Below are positions 8,462 through 16,741 of a stretch of 50,102 bases of DNA, in pieces. The stretch comes from Acidovorax sp. (GTDB lineage Bacteria; Pseudomonadota; Gammaproteobacteria; Burkholderiales; Burkholderiaceae_C), in NCBI GenBank assembly GCA_030692685.1, contig JAUXZO010000181.1, forward strand, positions 1 through 50,102, given 5' to 3'. The notes under the pieces were generated by a model. That model was not told the DNA's origin and searched no databases. It saw nothing but the letters and a program-made list of their open reading frames with translations. Positions within the stretch are counted from its first letter, which is position 1. Each line of letters starts with the position of its first letter. Both the position numbers and the translations under genes were made by a program.

Positions 8462-8470
8462 AAGCGCTCC
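8424..8470. repeat. Interspersed repeat inside a signal-peptide coding region
   Basis: ATCGCTATTAAAACAATAGC followed by TGCTACCGCTTTATACATAAGCGC resembles the elements at 475, 12783, 21722 and 46813. On the minus strand it encodes the start codon and most of the hydrophobic core of the DUF2147 signal peptide (MYKAVAAIVLIAIG). Confidence 0.55.
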
Positions 8471-8515
8471 ATGGCAAAAAGGCTTGAAATTCGCAATATC
8501 CGAAGCGACCAACGA

Positions 8516-10312
8516 TCAGGCCAGTGCCAGATCCGTGTCCATCAGCACCTTGCTGCCCGCACGCGCGGTACGCATCAGCATCACGGTTTCAGGGAACAGC
8601 TTGGCGAAGTAAAAGCGTGCGGTCTGCAGCTTGGCACCGTAGAACGGGTCGGTGTTGCCTGCGGCAATCTCGCGCAGTGCCACCTGCGCCATGCGGGCGA
8701 ACAGGTAGCCAAACACCAGGTGGCCGGCCACGCGCAGGTAGTCCACAGCGGCAGCGCCCACTTCGTCGGGGTTTTGCATGCCCTTGAAGCCGATTTCGGT
8801 AGTGAACTTGGTCATCTGGTCGCCCAGCATGGCCACGGGGTTGATGAACTCGGCCATCTTCTCGTTCACGCCTTCTTCTTCCACCAGCTGGCCAATCAGC
8901 TTGCCCAGCTTCTTGAGCGTGGCACCCTGGTTGCCCAGCACCTTTCGGCCCAGCAGGTCCAGCGACTGGATGGTGTTGGTGCCTTCATAGATCATGTTGA
9001 TGCGGTTGTCGCGCACGTACTGCTCCATGCCCCATTCCTTGATGAAGCCATGGCCGCCAAACACCTGCATGCACGCATTGGTACTGATGTGGCCGTTGTC
9101 GGTGATGAAGGCCTTGACGATGGGCGTGAGCAGGGCCACGAGCTCTTCGGAGTCCTTGCGCACCTTTTCATCGGGGTGGCTGTGCACCTTGTCGAGCAGC
9201 AGCGTGCAGAAGATCTGCAGCGCGCGGCCGCCCTCGGCGTAGGCCTTGGCGGTGAGCAGCATCTTGCGCACGTCGGGGTGCACGATGATCGGATCAGCGT
9301 CCTTGTCCTTGGCCTTGGTGCCCGAGAGGCTGCGCATCTGGATGCGGTCCTTGGCGTAGGCCAGCGCGTTCTGGTAGGCCACTTCGGTCAGGCCGAGCGA
9401 CTGGTTGCCCACGCCCAGGCGGGCTGCGTTCATCATCACGAACATGGCAGCCAGGCCCTTGTTGGGCTGGCCGACCATCGTGCCGATGGCGCCATCAAGC
9501 GCGATCTGCGCGGTGGCATTGCCGTGGATGCCCATCTTGTGCTCCAGACCGGTGCAGAAGATCGGGTTGCGGTCGCCCAACGAGCCATCCGCGTTGATGT
9601 TGAACTTGGGCACCACGAACAGGCTGATGCCCTTGCTGCCCTTGGGCGCATCGGGCAGGCGGGCCAGCACCAGGTGGACGATGTTGGGGGTCATGTCGTG
9701 CTCGCCGGCACTGATGAAGATCTTGTTGCCGGTGATCTTGTAACTGCCGTCTGGCAGAGGCTCGGCCTTGGTGCGCAGCATGCCCAGATCCGTACCGCAA
9801 TGGGGTTCTGTCAGGCACATGGTGCCGGTCCACTCACCGCTGGTCAGCTTGGGCAGGTACAGGGCCTTTTGCGCTTCTGTGCCATGCGCGTGCAGGGCTT
9901 CGTAGGCGCCGTGCGACAGGCCGGGGTACATCGTCCATGCCTGGTTGGCCGAGTTCATCATCTCGTACAGGCACTGGTTCAGCACGAACGGCAGGCCCTG
10001 ACCGCCGTAGGCGGGGTCGCAAGAGAGCGCCGCCCAGCCGCCTTCGACGTACTTGGCGTAGGCGTCTTTAAAGCCCGACGGGGGCTTCACTTCGTGGGTG
10101 GCCTTGTCCAGCACGCAGCCTTCGGTGTCGCCACTGATGTTCAGCGGAAAGGTCACCTCAGCGGCGAACTTGCCCGCCTCTTCGATCACCGCGTTGATGG
10201 TGTCCACATCCACGTCGGCATAGGGCGGCATGGCCTTGAATTCATCACTGACCTTGAGCACTTCGTGCATGACGAATTGCATATCGCGCAGGGGCGGCGT
10301 ATAGGTAGGCAT
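8516..10312 (-). CDS. Acyl-CoA dehydrogenase (DmdC/long form)
   Basis: This 598-residue FAD enzyme introduces the trans-2 double bond into acyl-CoA, the first step of beta-oxidation. The length and the N-terminal PTYTPPLRDMQFVMHEVL fit the long 'acyl-CoA dehydrogenase with C-terminal domain' group that includes DmdC. MCLTEPHCGTDLG and KITGNKIFISAGEHD are flavin/substrate-binding motifs. NMIYEGTNTIQSLDLLGRKV holds the probable catalytic Glu (YEGT). The start is the ATG at 10310-10312, with GGAGT about six bases upstream; earlier codons belong to the regulator gene. It begins four bases after the TetR stop, so regulator and enzyme are co-transcribed. The exact chain-length specificity cannot be told. 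Confidence 0.92.
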   Translation of the reverse strand: MPTYTPPLRDMQFVMHEVLKVSDEFKAMPPYADVDVDTINAVIEEAGKFAAEVTFPLNISGDTEGCVLDKATHEVKPPSGFKDAYAKYVEGGWAALSCDPAYGGQGLPFVLNQCLYEMMNSANQAWTMYPGLSHGAYEALHAHGTEAQKALYLPKLTSGEWTGTMCLTEPHCGTDLGMLRTKAEPLPDGSYKITGNKIFISAGEHDMTPNIVHLVLARLPDAPKGSKGISLFVVPKFNINADGSLGDRNPIFCTGLEHKMGIHGNATAQIALDGAIGTMVGQPNKGLAAMFVMMNAARLGVGNQSLGLTEVAYQNALAYAKDRIQMRSLSGTKAKDKDADPIIVHPDVRKMLLTAKAYAEGGRALQIFCTLLLDKVHSHPDEKVRKDSEELVALLTPIVKAFITDNGHISTNACMQVFGGHGFIKEWGMEQYVRDNRINMIYEGTNTIQSLDLLGRKVLGNQGATLKKLGKLIGQLVEEEGVNEKMAEFINPVAMLGDQMTKFTTEIGFKGMQNPDEVGAAAVDYLRVAGHLVFGYLFARMAQVALREIAAGNTDPFYGAKLQTARFYFAKLFPETVMLMRTARAGSKVLMDTDLALA

Positions 10313-10316
10313 GGGT

Positions 10317-11069
10317 TTACTCCTTGGATGTGGTGGTTTGGTTGGAAACTTTACGGCGTGCCATGGCGGCGACTTTGGGGGTCGCCTGGGGCGTCGATGC
10401 GGCCGCCCCGGTGGGCGCGCTGTAGCGCGCCAGAATGTTGTGAAAGCCCCGGATGGCACGGTCCAGTGAGCCGGGGTTTTGCAGAAAGCGGGCTTCGTAG
10501 TGCAGCGCCAGGATGAGTCCGTGAATTTCGAACAGCATCTGCTCGGCATCCACATCGGCCTGCAGTTCGCCCAGCTCCTTGCATTGCTCAATGGCGCGGC
10601 GCATGGCGCTGTGCCAGGTCATGACCGAGCTGGCCAACGCGTCGCGCACGGGGCCGGTGCGGTCATCAAACTCGACGGCGCCGCTGATGTAGATGCAGCC
10701 CGAGTCGATTTCAATGGAAGTGCGCTTCATCCAGTTGTCGTACAGCGCGTGCACCCGCGCCAAACCGCGCGGCGCGGACAAGGCGGGGTAGAACACTTCC
10801 TGTTCAAACCGCGTGTGGTATTCACGAATGACGGAGATCTGCAGCTCTTCGCGCGAGCCAAAGTGGGCAAACACGCCCGACTTGCTCATGCCCGTGACAT
10901 CGGCCAGCGCGCCAATCGACAAGCCCTCCAGCCCGATGTGCGTGGCCAAACCCAGCGCCGCCTCAACGATGGCCGCCTTGGTCTGCTGGCCTTTTTGCAG
11001 GGCGCGGCCCGTGCCGCTGCGAGCGCGCGGAATGCGGGTGACCTGGCTGGATTCGGTGGTGGCGGGCAT
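10317..11069 (-). CDS. TetR-family regulator of the beta-oxidation cluster
   Basis: This 250-residue TetR-type repressor has a helix-turn-helix around residues 48-76 (LSIGALADVTGMSKSGVFAHF, the family signature) followed by an alpha-helical ligand domain with TRFEQEVFYPAL and MLFEIHGLILALHYEARFL. It is the first gene of the cluster and overlaps no other gene. A perfect 12-bp palindrome (11083-11094) lies 14 bp ahead of its start codon, which suggests autoregulation and control of the downstream acyl-CoA dehydrogenase. The ligand is probably an acyl-CoA, by analogy with other fatty-acid TetR regulators (PsrA, FadR of Bacillus). Residues 218-250, rich in Ala/Pro/Thr, form a non-conserved tail. 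Confidence 0.88.
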   Translation of the reverse strand: MPATTESSQVTRIPRARSGTGRALQKGQQTKAAIVEAALGLATHIGLEGLSIGALADVTGMSKSGVFAHFGSREELQISVIREYHTRFEQEVFYPALSAPRGLARVHALYDNWMKRTSIEIDSGCIYISGAVEFDDRTGPVRDALASSVMTWHSAMRRAIEQCKELGELQADVDAEQMLFEIHGLILALHYEARFLQNPGSLDRAIRGFHNILARYSAPTGAAASTPQATPKVAAMARRKVSNQTTTSKE

Positions 11070-11082
11070 GGTGCAAATAAAA

Positions 11083-11094
11083 ACGAACGTTCGT
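11083..11094. promoter_or_regulatory. Probable TetR operator palindrome
   Basis: ACGAACGTTCGT is a perfect 12-bp palindrome placed 14 bp upstream of the TetR start codon, a common position and size for a TetR-family operator. A sequence resembling a -10/-35 pair (CAGAAT, TTTGCC, 17 apart) lies just upstream on the minus strand but is weak. No second copy was noticed in the window. Confidence 0.65.
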
Positions 11095-11255
11095 ACTATT
11101 CTGCAGCAAATTCACCAGCAGGCAAAAACCCCACAGAAAAATAGGGAGGTCCGCCAAAATTGTCTGTTGTGGCCGCGCCACCGCATTGGGTGGGCGTCAT
11201 CGGCGATGCCGCCGCGACAACAGCTTATTGATTCGGTCCTTGGATGTCGCAAACA

Positions 11256-11305
11256 CCGTTCAGGCTGAGCTTGTCGAAGCCCTTCGGCAAGCTCAGGGCG
11301 ATCGG
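11256..11305. repeat. Compact inverted repeat pair between tetR and slmA
   Basis: A reverse and a forward copy of the 25-bp repeat (CCGTTCAGGCTGAGC... and ...CAAGCTCAGGGCGATCGG) are nearly back to back, giving a long hairpin. It lies 42 bp beyond the slmA stop and could end slmA transcription, although no T-run follows. The rest of the 278-bp gap at 11070-11347 holds the TetR operator and no gene. Confidence 0.8.
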
Positions 11306-11347
11306 TTCACATTTCATGGGGCGGATCAATAGAACGCAAACACGCTC

Positions 11348-12010
11348 TTACAGCATCAGCGCAAGGCTCGCATCCAGGTGTTCCGTCGGCATGCGCTTGA
11401 ACCCTGAGCGGGCATACCGCTGTAAGCGCCCCACGGCAAACGCTGTCAGCACACTGGCGGCGACCTGGGCGTCCACCGTGGGGGTGTCCGACCCCACGGT
11501 GGTGGCGCGCAAGCACTGGCGCAGCGTGGACTCGATGCGGTCAAAAAACTGGTTCATGCGCTGCTGCAGGCGGTCGTGCTCGAACACCAGTGCATCACCC
11601 ACCATCACGCGCACCATGCCCGGATTGCGTTCGCCAAACTGCAGCAACAAGGCCACGATGCGTGCGGCCTGGCGGGCACCCACCTCGGCCGATGGGGTGG
11701 GGTCGGGAACGTCACGCCCCGTTATCTGCTGCACCAGGGTGAAGACGGTCTGCTCGACGAAGTCGATCAAGCCCTCAAACATCTGCGCCTTGCTGGCGAA
11801 GTGGCGATACAGCGCCGCCTCGCTGACTGCAAGACGCGCAGCAAGGGCCGCCGTGGTGATGCGCTCGGCCCCCGGCTGCTCCAGCATGGACGCCAGCGCT
11901 TGCAGGATCTGCACCCGCCGCTCCCCCGGTTTGGGCCGTTTGCGCGCCGCCGGGGTATCACCAGTGTCGGCAGTGCCAGCGGGCTCAGGAAGGGGAGAGA
12001 GTTCGGACAT
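11348..12010 (-). CDS. slmA: Nucleoid occlusion factor SlmA (TetR-like)
   Basis: This 220-residue TetR-fold protein resembles SlmA, which binds specific chromosomal sites and blocks FtsZ assembly over the nucleoid. The conserved block RRVQILQALASMLEQPGAERITTAALAARLAVSEAALYRHFASKAQMFEGLIDF covers about residues 32-84 and is the SlmA-type helix-turn-helix with its downstream helix. The start at MSELSPLPEP (12008-12010) is chosen because the conserved part begins about 30 residues later. A further ATG at 12035-12037 would add nine residues, and no ribosome site decides between them. In many proteobacteria slmA lies downstream of argB, as here, but the two-component genes are interposed. Confidence 0.8.
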   Translation of the reverse strand: MSELSPLPEPAGTADTGDTPAARKRPKPGERRVQILQALASMLEQPGAERITTAALAARLAVSEAALYRHFASKAQMFEGLIDFVEQTVFTLVQQITGRDVPDPTPSAEVGARQAARIVALLLQFGERNPGMVRVMVGDALVFEHDRLQQRMNQFFDRIESTLRQCLRATTVGSDTPTVDAQVAASVLTAFAVGRLQRYARSGFKRMPTEHLDASLALML

Positions 12011-12214
12011 GCAGGACAGGGGCTCTGGTGGGGCCATGGGGCCGGTGGCACCCTGTGCCTCGGTCACGCGCCGGGTGGGCGCAAACCAGTCTGCGGCAGG
12101 GCGTAAATCATGTGTGCAAATGATTCTCGCACACGGCTTGTGGCGCCTATCCCACGCCCAGCCACCACGCCGCGGCAACCTCACAACACGCACAAACCCA
12201 ACGTTCTGCGCCGC

Positions 12215-13714
12215 CTACAACCGGAACACCACGGTCACCAGCAAGCCGCTCCCCAGGGGGCCGGTGCCCAGCGTGAGCGACGCCCGGTGCACCCGTGCAA
12301 TCTCGTCCGCAATGGCCAAGCCGAGGCCTGTGCCCTCGCCCACCGTGCCCGGCACGCGGTAAAACCGCTGCATCACGCGCGCACGCTCGGTCTCAGGCAC
12401 GCCAGGCCCATCGTCTTCAACCTCTACATACACCCTCGGTGGACCTGCGCGGCCCTGGCGCATGCCACAGCGAATGGTGACGATGCCACCGGGAGGTGTG
12501 TATTTGATGGCGTTGTCCACCAGGTTGGACAGCAGTTCGCGCAGCAGCCAGCCGTGGCCGGTCACGTGCACGGGTTGCACATCGAGCCCCAGGTCCAGGC
12601 CTTTGCCGGTGGCGGGGTCCAGAAAGTTCTCCAGCAGCGTTTCGCACAGGTCTTTCAGGTCTACCCGCTGCGGGGGCTGCGCATCGAGGCTGCGCGCATC
12701 GGCGCGCGACAGCGCCAGCAGCTGGTGCGCCAGCTGGGAGGTGCGGCGCGTGGCGTTGCGCAGCTTCTCGATCTGATCAACTCCTAAAACAATAGCGCCT
12801 TGCGCTTTACCATCATGCGCTAGAGCCTGTTTTCCATCAAAATTTGGCAGCGAAACGCGTGGGGGCGCTGCCGCCTTGGCCATCATGGCCCACGCCTCGA
12901 CCTGGGCTTGCAGGCCCGCCAGCGGGGTGCGCAGCTGGTGGGCGGCATCGGCTACAAAACGACGCTGCCCCTCAGCCTGCGCGTTGACCAGCGCAAACAG
13001 CCGGTTGAGCGAATGCACCAGCGGTCGCACCTCGGTGGGAGAAGCGGCTTCATCGATGGGGCTCAGGTCGCGCGGCGAGCGGTGCTCCACCGCTTCGGCC
13101 AGGTCCACCAACGGCTTGAACGCCCGGCGCACCGCCCAATGAATGGCCAGCGCAGCGGCCGCCACCAGCACCAGGTTGGGCAGCAGCACGCGCAAAAACA
13201 GCTGCTGGGCCCACTGCTGTCGCGGGTCGGACCCATCGGCCAGTGCCACCACCAGCTCGCCCGCCCCGGTGCGCCCGCGCAGCACAGCCACCCGGTAGGT
13301 CACCCCGCCAAACTCCACGCTGTGAAACTCTGGCGCCGGGGTAGTGGGCACCGCGCTGTGCACCCAGGCGTCGCCCAGCAGCAGATTGCCAGCCACATCG
13401 CGCACGCTGAAGCCTGCAAAACCAGCGTTCTGGCGCAGAAACTCGTCCACCGGCGGCGCCAGCAGCAGCAACGGCGGTTCGTTGTCACGGATCGGCGGGG
13501 CCAGCACCGAATCTGCCAGCGCAGGCAGCAGCCGCAGCAACCGCTGGTCGTGCTGACCGGCAGCCTCGTCTGCCGAGCGGTAGTCCAGCCACACCCCCAC
13601 CAACGCCAGCGCACACAAGGGCAACACCAGCATCAAGAGCAGCCGGTTGCGCAGGTCCGAGGTCATGGCGCGCAGCCCGGGCCGCTGAGGGGGGGCAGGC
13701 TGGGGCTGCGTCAT
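12215..13714 (-). CDS. Sensor histidine kinase (TctE/QseC-like)
   Basis: This 499-residue membrane sensor kinase has TM1 at about residues 23-43, a periplasmic sensor (2CSK-type) of about 130 residues, TM2 at about 175-194, and a HAMP-like linker. The DHp helix has phospho-acceptor His259 in FVADAAHQLRTPLAG. The ATPase boxes are NLVDNAIKYTPPGG (N), EVEDDGPGVP (G1) and GEGTGLGLAI (G2). Residues about 290-311, between the two DHp helices, are encoded by an interspersed repeat (12783-12846) and look inserted. The regulator gene ends 84 bp upstream; that gap contains an AGTC tandem repeat. TctE senses tricarboxylates in related organisms, but the ligand here is not known. MTSDLRNRLLL at residue 17 is an alternative start. 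Confidence 0.88.
   Translation of the reverse strand: MTQPQPAPPQRPGLRAMTSDLRNRLLLMLVLPLCALALVGVWLDYRSADEAAGQHDQRLLRLLPALADSVLAPPIRDNEPPLLLLAPPVDEFLRQNAGFAGFSVRDVAGNLLLGDAWVHSAVPTTPAPEFHSVEFGGVTYRVAVLRGRTGAGELVVALADGSDPRQQWAQQLFLRVLLPNLVLVAAAALAIHWAVRRAFKPLVDLAEAVEHRSPRDLSPIDEAASPTEVRPLVHSLNRLFALVNAQAEGQRRFVADAAHQLRTPLAGLQAQVEAWAMMAKAAAPPRVSLPNFDGKQALAHDGKAQGAIVLGVDQIEKLRNATRRTSQLAHQLLALSRADARSLDAQPPQRVDLKDLCETLLENFLDPATGKGLDLGLDVQPVHVTGHGWLLRELLSNLVDNAIKYTPPGGIVTIRCGMRQGRAGPPRVYVEVEDDGPGVPETERARVMQRFYRVPGTVGEGTGLGLAIADEIARVHRASLTLGTGPLGSGLLVTVVFRL
12783..12846. repeat. Interspersed repeat inserted in the kinase DHp domain
   Basis: CTAAAACAATAGCGCCTTGCGC followed by TTTACCATCATGCGCTAGAGCCTG...ATCAAAATTTGG has the same layout as the elements at 8424 and 46813. 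It is in frame within the kinase gene and encodes about residues 290-311 (PNFDGKQALAHDGKAQGAIV). That is the loop between the two dimerisation helices, where extra length is tolerated. Confidence 0.7.
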
Positions 13715-13721
13715 GGCGGGA

Positions 13722-13759
13722 AGTCAGTCAGTCAGTCAGTCAGTCAGTCAGTCAGTCAG
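13722..13759. repeat. Tetranucleotide tandem repeat (AGTC)9
   Basis: Nine perfect AGTC units plus AG are followed by decayed copies (GGCGGTCAGGCGGTCAGGC) up to about 13787. The tract fills the gap between the response-regulator stop and the kinase ATG, ending about eight bases before that ATG on the minus strand. No conventional ribosome site is visible there. Confidence 0.95.
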
Positions 13760-13798
13760 GCGGTCAGGCGGTCAGGCAGGCAGGAGGAATGAACCGGA

Positions 13799-14491
13799 TC
13801 AGGGCGCTTGAAGTTCCAGCCGGTAACCGAACCCGCGAATGGACCGCAGCGCCACCCCATGCGGCTCCAGCTTGCCGCGCAGCCGGGATACGTAGACCTC
13901 TACCGCGTTGGGCGTAATCTCTTTGTCCCAGCCGGTCAGCGCCTGCAGCAGTTTGTCTTTGCTGGCGGGCTTGGGCGCGTTGATGAGCAAATATTCGAGC
14001 ACCGTCCACTCGCGCGGGCCCAGCTCGATGACCTGCTCGGAATCACCCGCCCGAATGCTGGCGCGGCGACCCGCGGTGTCCAGCTCCAGAGGGCCAAAAC
14101 TGAGCACTGCCGTAGTGGCAGCCTGCGAGCGGCGCAGCAACGCGCGCAAGCGTGCCAGCAACTCGGGCAGCTCAAACGGCTTGACCATGTAGTCGTCCGC
14201 ACCCAGGTCCAGCCCCTGAACCCGGTCGTGCAAGGCATCGCGAGCGGTAAGGATGAGCACGGGCATCGAAGGGCTGGCCATGTCCGGGCGGCGCAGGCGT
14301 CGCGTCAGCTCCAGGCCATCCATCGCAGGCAGGCCAATGTCGATGATGGCCGCGTCGAACGACTCGGTGCGCAGCACCTCTTCCGCCCGCTCGCCGCTGC
14401 CCACCCAGTCCACCGCATAGCCCGCATCCGCAAGCCCCAGCTTGATGCCGCTGGCCACCATGACGTCGTCTTCAACCAGCAGCAGGCGCAT
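13799..14491 (-). CDS. OmpR-family response regulator
   Basis: This 230-residue protein has an N-terminal receiver with acidic pocket EDD (7-9), phospho-acceptor Asp51 (AIIDIGLP), the switch Thr in LILTARD and Lys in YMVKPFE. The C-terminal winged helix (about 130-228) contains ELGPREWTVLEYLL, VEVYVSRLRGKL and SIRGFGYRLE, as in OmpR/PhoB/TctD. It is the partner of the kinase encoded directly downstream. The start is the first ATG before the LLLVEDD strand, at 14489-14491. The 159-bp stretch upstream to argB carries a probable dispersed repeat and no clear promoter. Confidence 0.93.
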   Translation of the reverse strand: MRLLLVEDDVMVASGIKLGLADAGYAVDWVGSGERAEEVLRTESFDAAIIDIGLPAMDGLELTRRLRRPDMASPSMPVLILTARDALHDRVQGLDLGADDYMVKPFELPELLARLRALLRRSQAATTAVLSFGPLELDTAGRRASIRAGDSEQVIELGPREWTVLEYLLINAPKPASKDKLLQALTGWDKEITPNAVEVYVSRLRGKLEPHGVALRSIRGFGYRLELQAP

Positions 14492-14600
14492 GTCAGCGCC
14501 CCAGGAGGGAGGATGCCATTGGGGATGTCAGCAACTGGCGCTGCGCCAACCCGCGGCAGCCACCCAAGGGCCGCCCCGCCGCGCTGGCTGCGTCCCACTG

Positions 14601-14645
14601 CCGCGCCGCGAGAGAGGGGGAAGACGCAAAGCGGCTCAGGGGGTG
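14601..14645. repeat. Possible interspersed repeat between argB and the regulator
   Basis: A GC-rich segment (GCCGCGAGAGAGGGGGAAG ... GCGGCTCAGGGGG) lies in the 159-bp gap at 14492-14650. It resembles a dispersed element I associate with Comamonadaceae intergenic regions. No second copy is present in the window, so this rests on recall alone. Confidence 0.35.
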
Positions 14646-14650
14646 CATGC

Positions 14651-15541
14651 TCAATGGCTGCGGATCATGGTGCCGTAGGCCTGATCGGTCAGGATTTCGA
14701 GCAGCATGGCGTGGGGCACGCGGCCGTCAATGATGTGCACCGCATGCACACCCGCCTTGGCAGCATCCAGCGCCCCGGCAATCTTGGGCAGCATGCCGCC
14801 AGAAATGGTGCCATCGGCAAACAGCGCATCAATCTCGCGCGCTGTCAGGTCAGTCAGCAGCTGCCCCGCTTTGTCCAAAACGCCCGGCGTGTTGGTCAAC
14901 AGCATGAGTTTTTCGGCTTGGAGCACCGTGGCGAGCTTGCTGGCCACCACGTCTGCATTGATGTTGTAGCTCTCGTTGTTTTCGCCAAAGCCGATGGGGC
15001 TGATGACCGGGATGAAGGCGTCGTCCTGCAGCGCCTTGACCACGCTTGGGTCGATGGCCACGATGTCACCCACCTGGCCCACATCGTGTTCGATGCTCGG
15101 ATCCTTCGTGTCCAGCAGCTTGAGCTTTTGCGCGCGGATCATGCCGCCATCGCGCCCGGTCAGGCCCACCGCCTTGCCGCCTGCCTGGTTGATCAGACCC
15201 ACAATGTCTTGCTGCACCTCGCCGGCCAGCACCCATTCGACGACTTCCATCGTCTCGGCATCGGTCACGCGCATGCCCTGGATGAACTCGCCCTTTTTGC
15301 CAAGGCGGTTGAGGGCTGTTTCGATTTGGGGGCCACCACCGTGCACCACCACAGGGTTCATGCCCACCAGCTTGAGCAGCACCACATCTTCCGCAAAGTC
15401 GGCCTGCAGGGCCGGGTCGGTCATGGCATTGCCGCCATACTTGATGACAATGGTCTTGCCATGGAACTTGCGGATGTAAGGCAGCGCCTGGGCCAAGATT
15501 TCAGCCTTGTCGCGCGGGGCAATCGAAAGAAGGTCGGTCAT
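14651..15541 (-). CDS. argB: Acetylglutamate kinase
   Basis: This 296-residue kinase phosphorylates N-acetyl-L-glutamate, the second step of arginine synthesis. It has the amino-acid-kinase fold: [12 protein letters not shown] (N-terminal Lys and glycine loop), [12 protein letters not shown] with its glycine-rich turn, [25 protein letters not shown] and the phosphate-site motif [10 protein letters not shown]. The length agrees with the family (about 295-300). The start [13 protein letters not shown] at 15539-15541 matches family N-termini; an upstream extension is unlikely. Downstream lie the two-component genes and then slmA. The 96-bp upstream gap presumably holds its promoter, which I could not define. 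Confidence 0.95.
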   Translation of the reverse strand: MTDLLSIAPRDKAEILAQALPYIRKFHGKTIVIKYGGNAMTDPALQADFAEDVVLLKLVGMNPVVVHGGGPQIETALNRLGKKGEFIQGMRVTDAETMEVVEWVLAGEVQQDIVGLINQAGGKAVGLTGRDGGMIRAQKLKLLDTKDPSIEHDVGQVGDIVAIDPSVVKALQDDAFIPVISPIGFGENNESYNINADVVASKLATVLQAEKLMLLTNTPGVLDKAGQLLTDLTAREIDALFADGTISGGMLPKIAGALDAAKAGVHAVHIIDGRVPHAMLLEILTDQAYGTMIRSH

Positions 15542-15637
15542 GGAGGCGTGCCATCCGGTGAAAACTGTGAGGCGCAAATTGTGCCGCAATAACGCAGCAG
15601 TCCGACACCAGCATGTGCAAGCGCCGGAACTGTGTGT

Positions 15638-16741
15638 TCAGCGGCGCAGCCAGTGAGGCACTTTGAAGCGCACGATGGCAAAGTAAGCTATCACGTAGCT
15701 GATCACAAACAGCGCGCAAAACGCCATCAGCAGCGGCGTATTGCTCCAGAACAACACCGCAGGCACCACGGTCAGCAGCGTAAAACCCCACAGGTAGGGC
15801 GAAGTGCGGTTGTTGCGCATCAGCACCCGGCGGGATTCGTCGTCATGGAAAACGCCCCGCACGATGCGCCGATAGATCAGTTGGTGAAAATGCAGCGCAT
15901 CGGCCACACCGGGCGATACACCCCGCACCGCCTTGCGATAGATCGAAAAAACGGTCTCCCACACTGGATAAATCAACAGCAACATGGGAAACCACGGGGA
16001 GACATCCGAATTGCGCTGGACCAGCGAAATGCTGGCCAAGGCAATCACCACTCCCCACACATACGCCCCGCCGTCGCCAGCAAACAGCATGCCGCGCGGG
16101 TAGTTCCACACCAGAAACCCCGCAGTGGCGGCAGCGGTGGACACCAGCAAAGCGGCCAAAGCGCGGTCCCCCACCTGCAATGCCACGTGGGCCAAAGCCA
16201 GACAGACAATCAACGCCACCATGCCTGCAAGGCCGTTATAGCCGTCGATGATGTTGAAAGCGTGCGGCAGGCCTGCGACGGCCAGCACAACAATCGCAAT
16301 GCCAAGCCATGGAACAGCGGTAAGCACTGAGTCCAGCCAAGGCCACCCCATGCGGGGAAGGGTCAGGTCCAGCAGCCATACCGCCAAAACACCCGATGCA
16401 CCGGTCAGTATCAACCGATACCTTACCGACAGGCGCTGGGTCATGTCTTCAGCAATGCCGCCCAGCGCTGCAGGCAGCAAAGCTACCAGCCAGCTTCCAA
16501 CCCAGCCCCCCAGCCTCAAAGAGCCAGGATCGCCCAACAACGAGGACTGCAGCACACCCAGCCCCCAACTGACGCACATCCCCAGCAGCAAGGCAGCGCC
16601 CCCCAGGCGCGGGATATCACCCAGATGAAACCGCTGCGGCATGGCTTCGCTGTAGACCGCAGCATGCTCCCGCCCCCATCGCACGATGAGACCTGCAGCC
16701 AGCGCCGCCACCAAAAAACCAACTACAGACAACCAAATCAT
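15638..16741 (-). CDS. WecA-like undecaprenyl-phosphate sugar-1-phosphate transferase
   Basis: This 367-residue polytopic membrane enzyme (10-11 hydrophobic segments) of the WecA/MraY family transfers a HexNAc-1-phosphate from UDP-sugar to undecaprenyl phosphate, the priming step of O-antigen-type glycans. Visible motifs are HLGDIPRLGG (39-48), the acidic pair ED (98-99) in GGIAEDMTQ, FNIIDGYNGLAGM (162-174), AGDGGAY (221-227) and the cytoplasmic HFHQLIYRR (284-292). The start ATG at 16739-16741 overlaps the upstream GT2 stop by four bases (ATGA), so the two are translationally coupled. Longer open frames run back into the GT2 gene and are not plausible. Donor specificity (GlcNAc or a modified HexNAc) cannot be decided. 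Confidence 0.87.
   Translation of the reverse strand: MIWLSVVGFLVAALAAGLIVRWGREHAAVYSEAMPQRFHLGDIPRLGGAALLLGMCVSWGLGVLQSSLLGDPGSLRLGGWVGSWLVALLPAALGGIAEDMTQRLSVRYRLILTGASGVLAVWLLDLTLPRMGWPWLDSVLTAVPWLGIAIVVLAVAGLPHAFNIIDGYNGLAGMVALIVCLALAHVALQVGDRALAALLVSTAAATAGFLVWNYPRGMLFAGDGGAYVWGVVIALASISLVQRNSDVSPWFPMLLLIYPVWETVFSIYRKAVRGVSPGVADALHFHQLIYRRIVRGVFHDDESRRVLMRNNRTSPYLWGFTLLTVVPAVLFWSNTPLLMAFCALFVISYVIAYFAIVRFKVPHWLRR

Noticed and set aside
8471..10516. 681-residue plus-strand open frame opposite the acyl-CoA dehydrogenase
   Set aside because: It is the antisense of a clear, conserved dehydrogenase in GC-rich DNA and shows His/Gln-rich composition without any family motif. The same holds for long frames opposite the FadN-type gene (5517-6578, 6582-8033), the thioesterase/isomerase region (982-2199) and the surface protein (26916-28874).
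13715..13798. Frame-switching phase variation of the kinase through the AGTC repeat
   Set aside because: A stop codon lies four codons upstream of the kinase ATG in its frame, so the tract is not translated into the kinase. Only an effect on initiation remains plausible.
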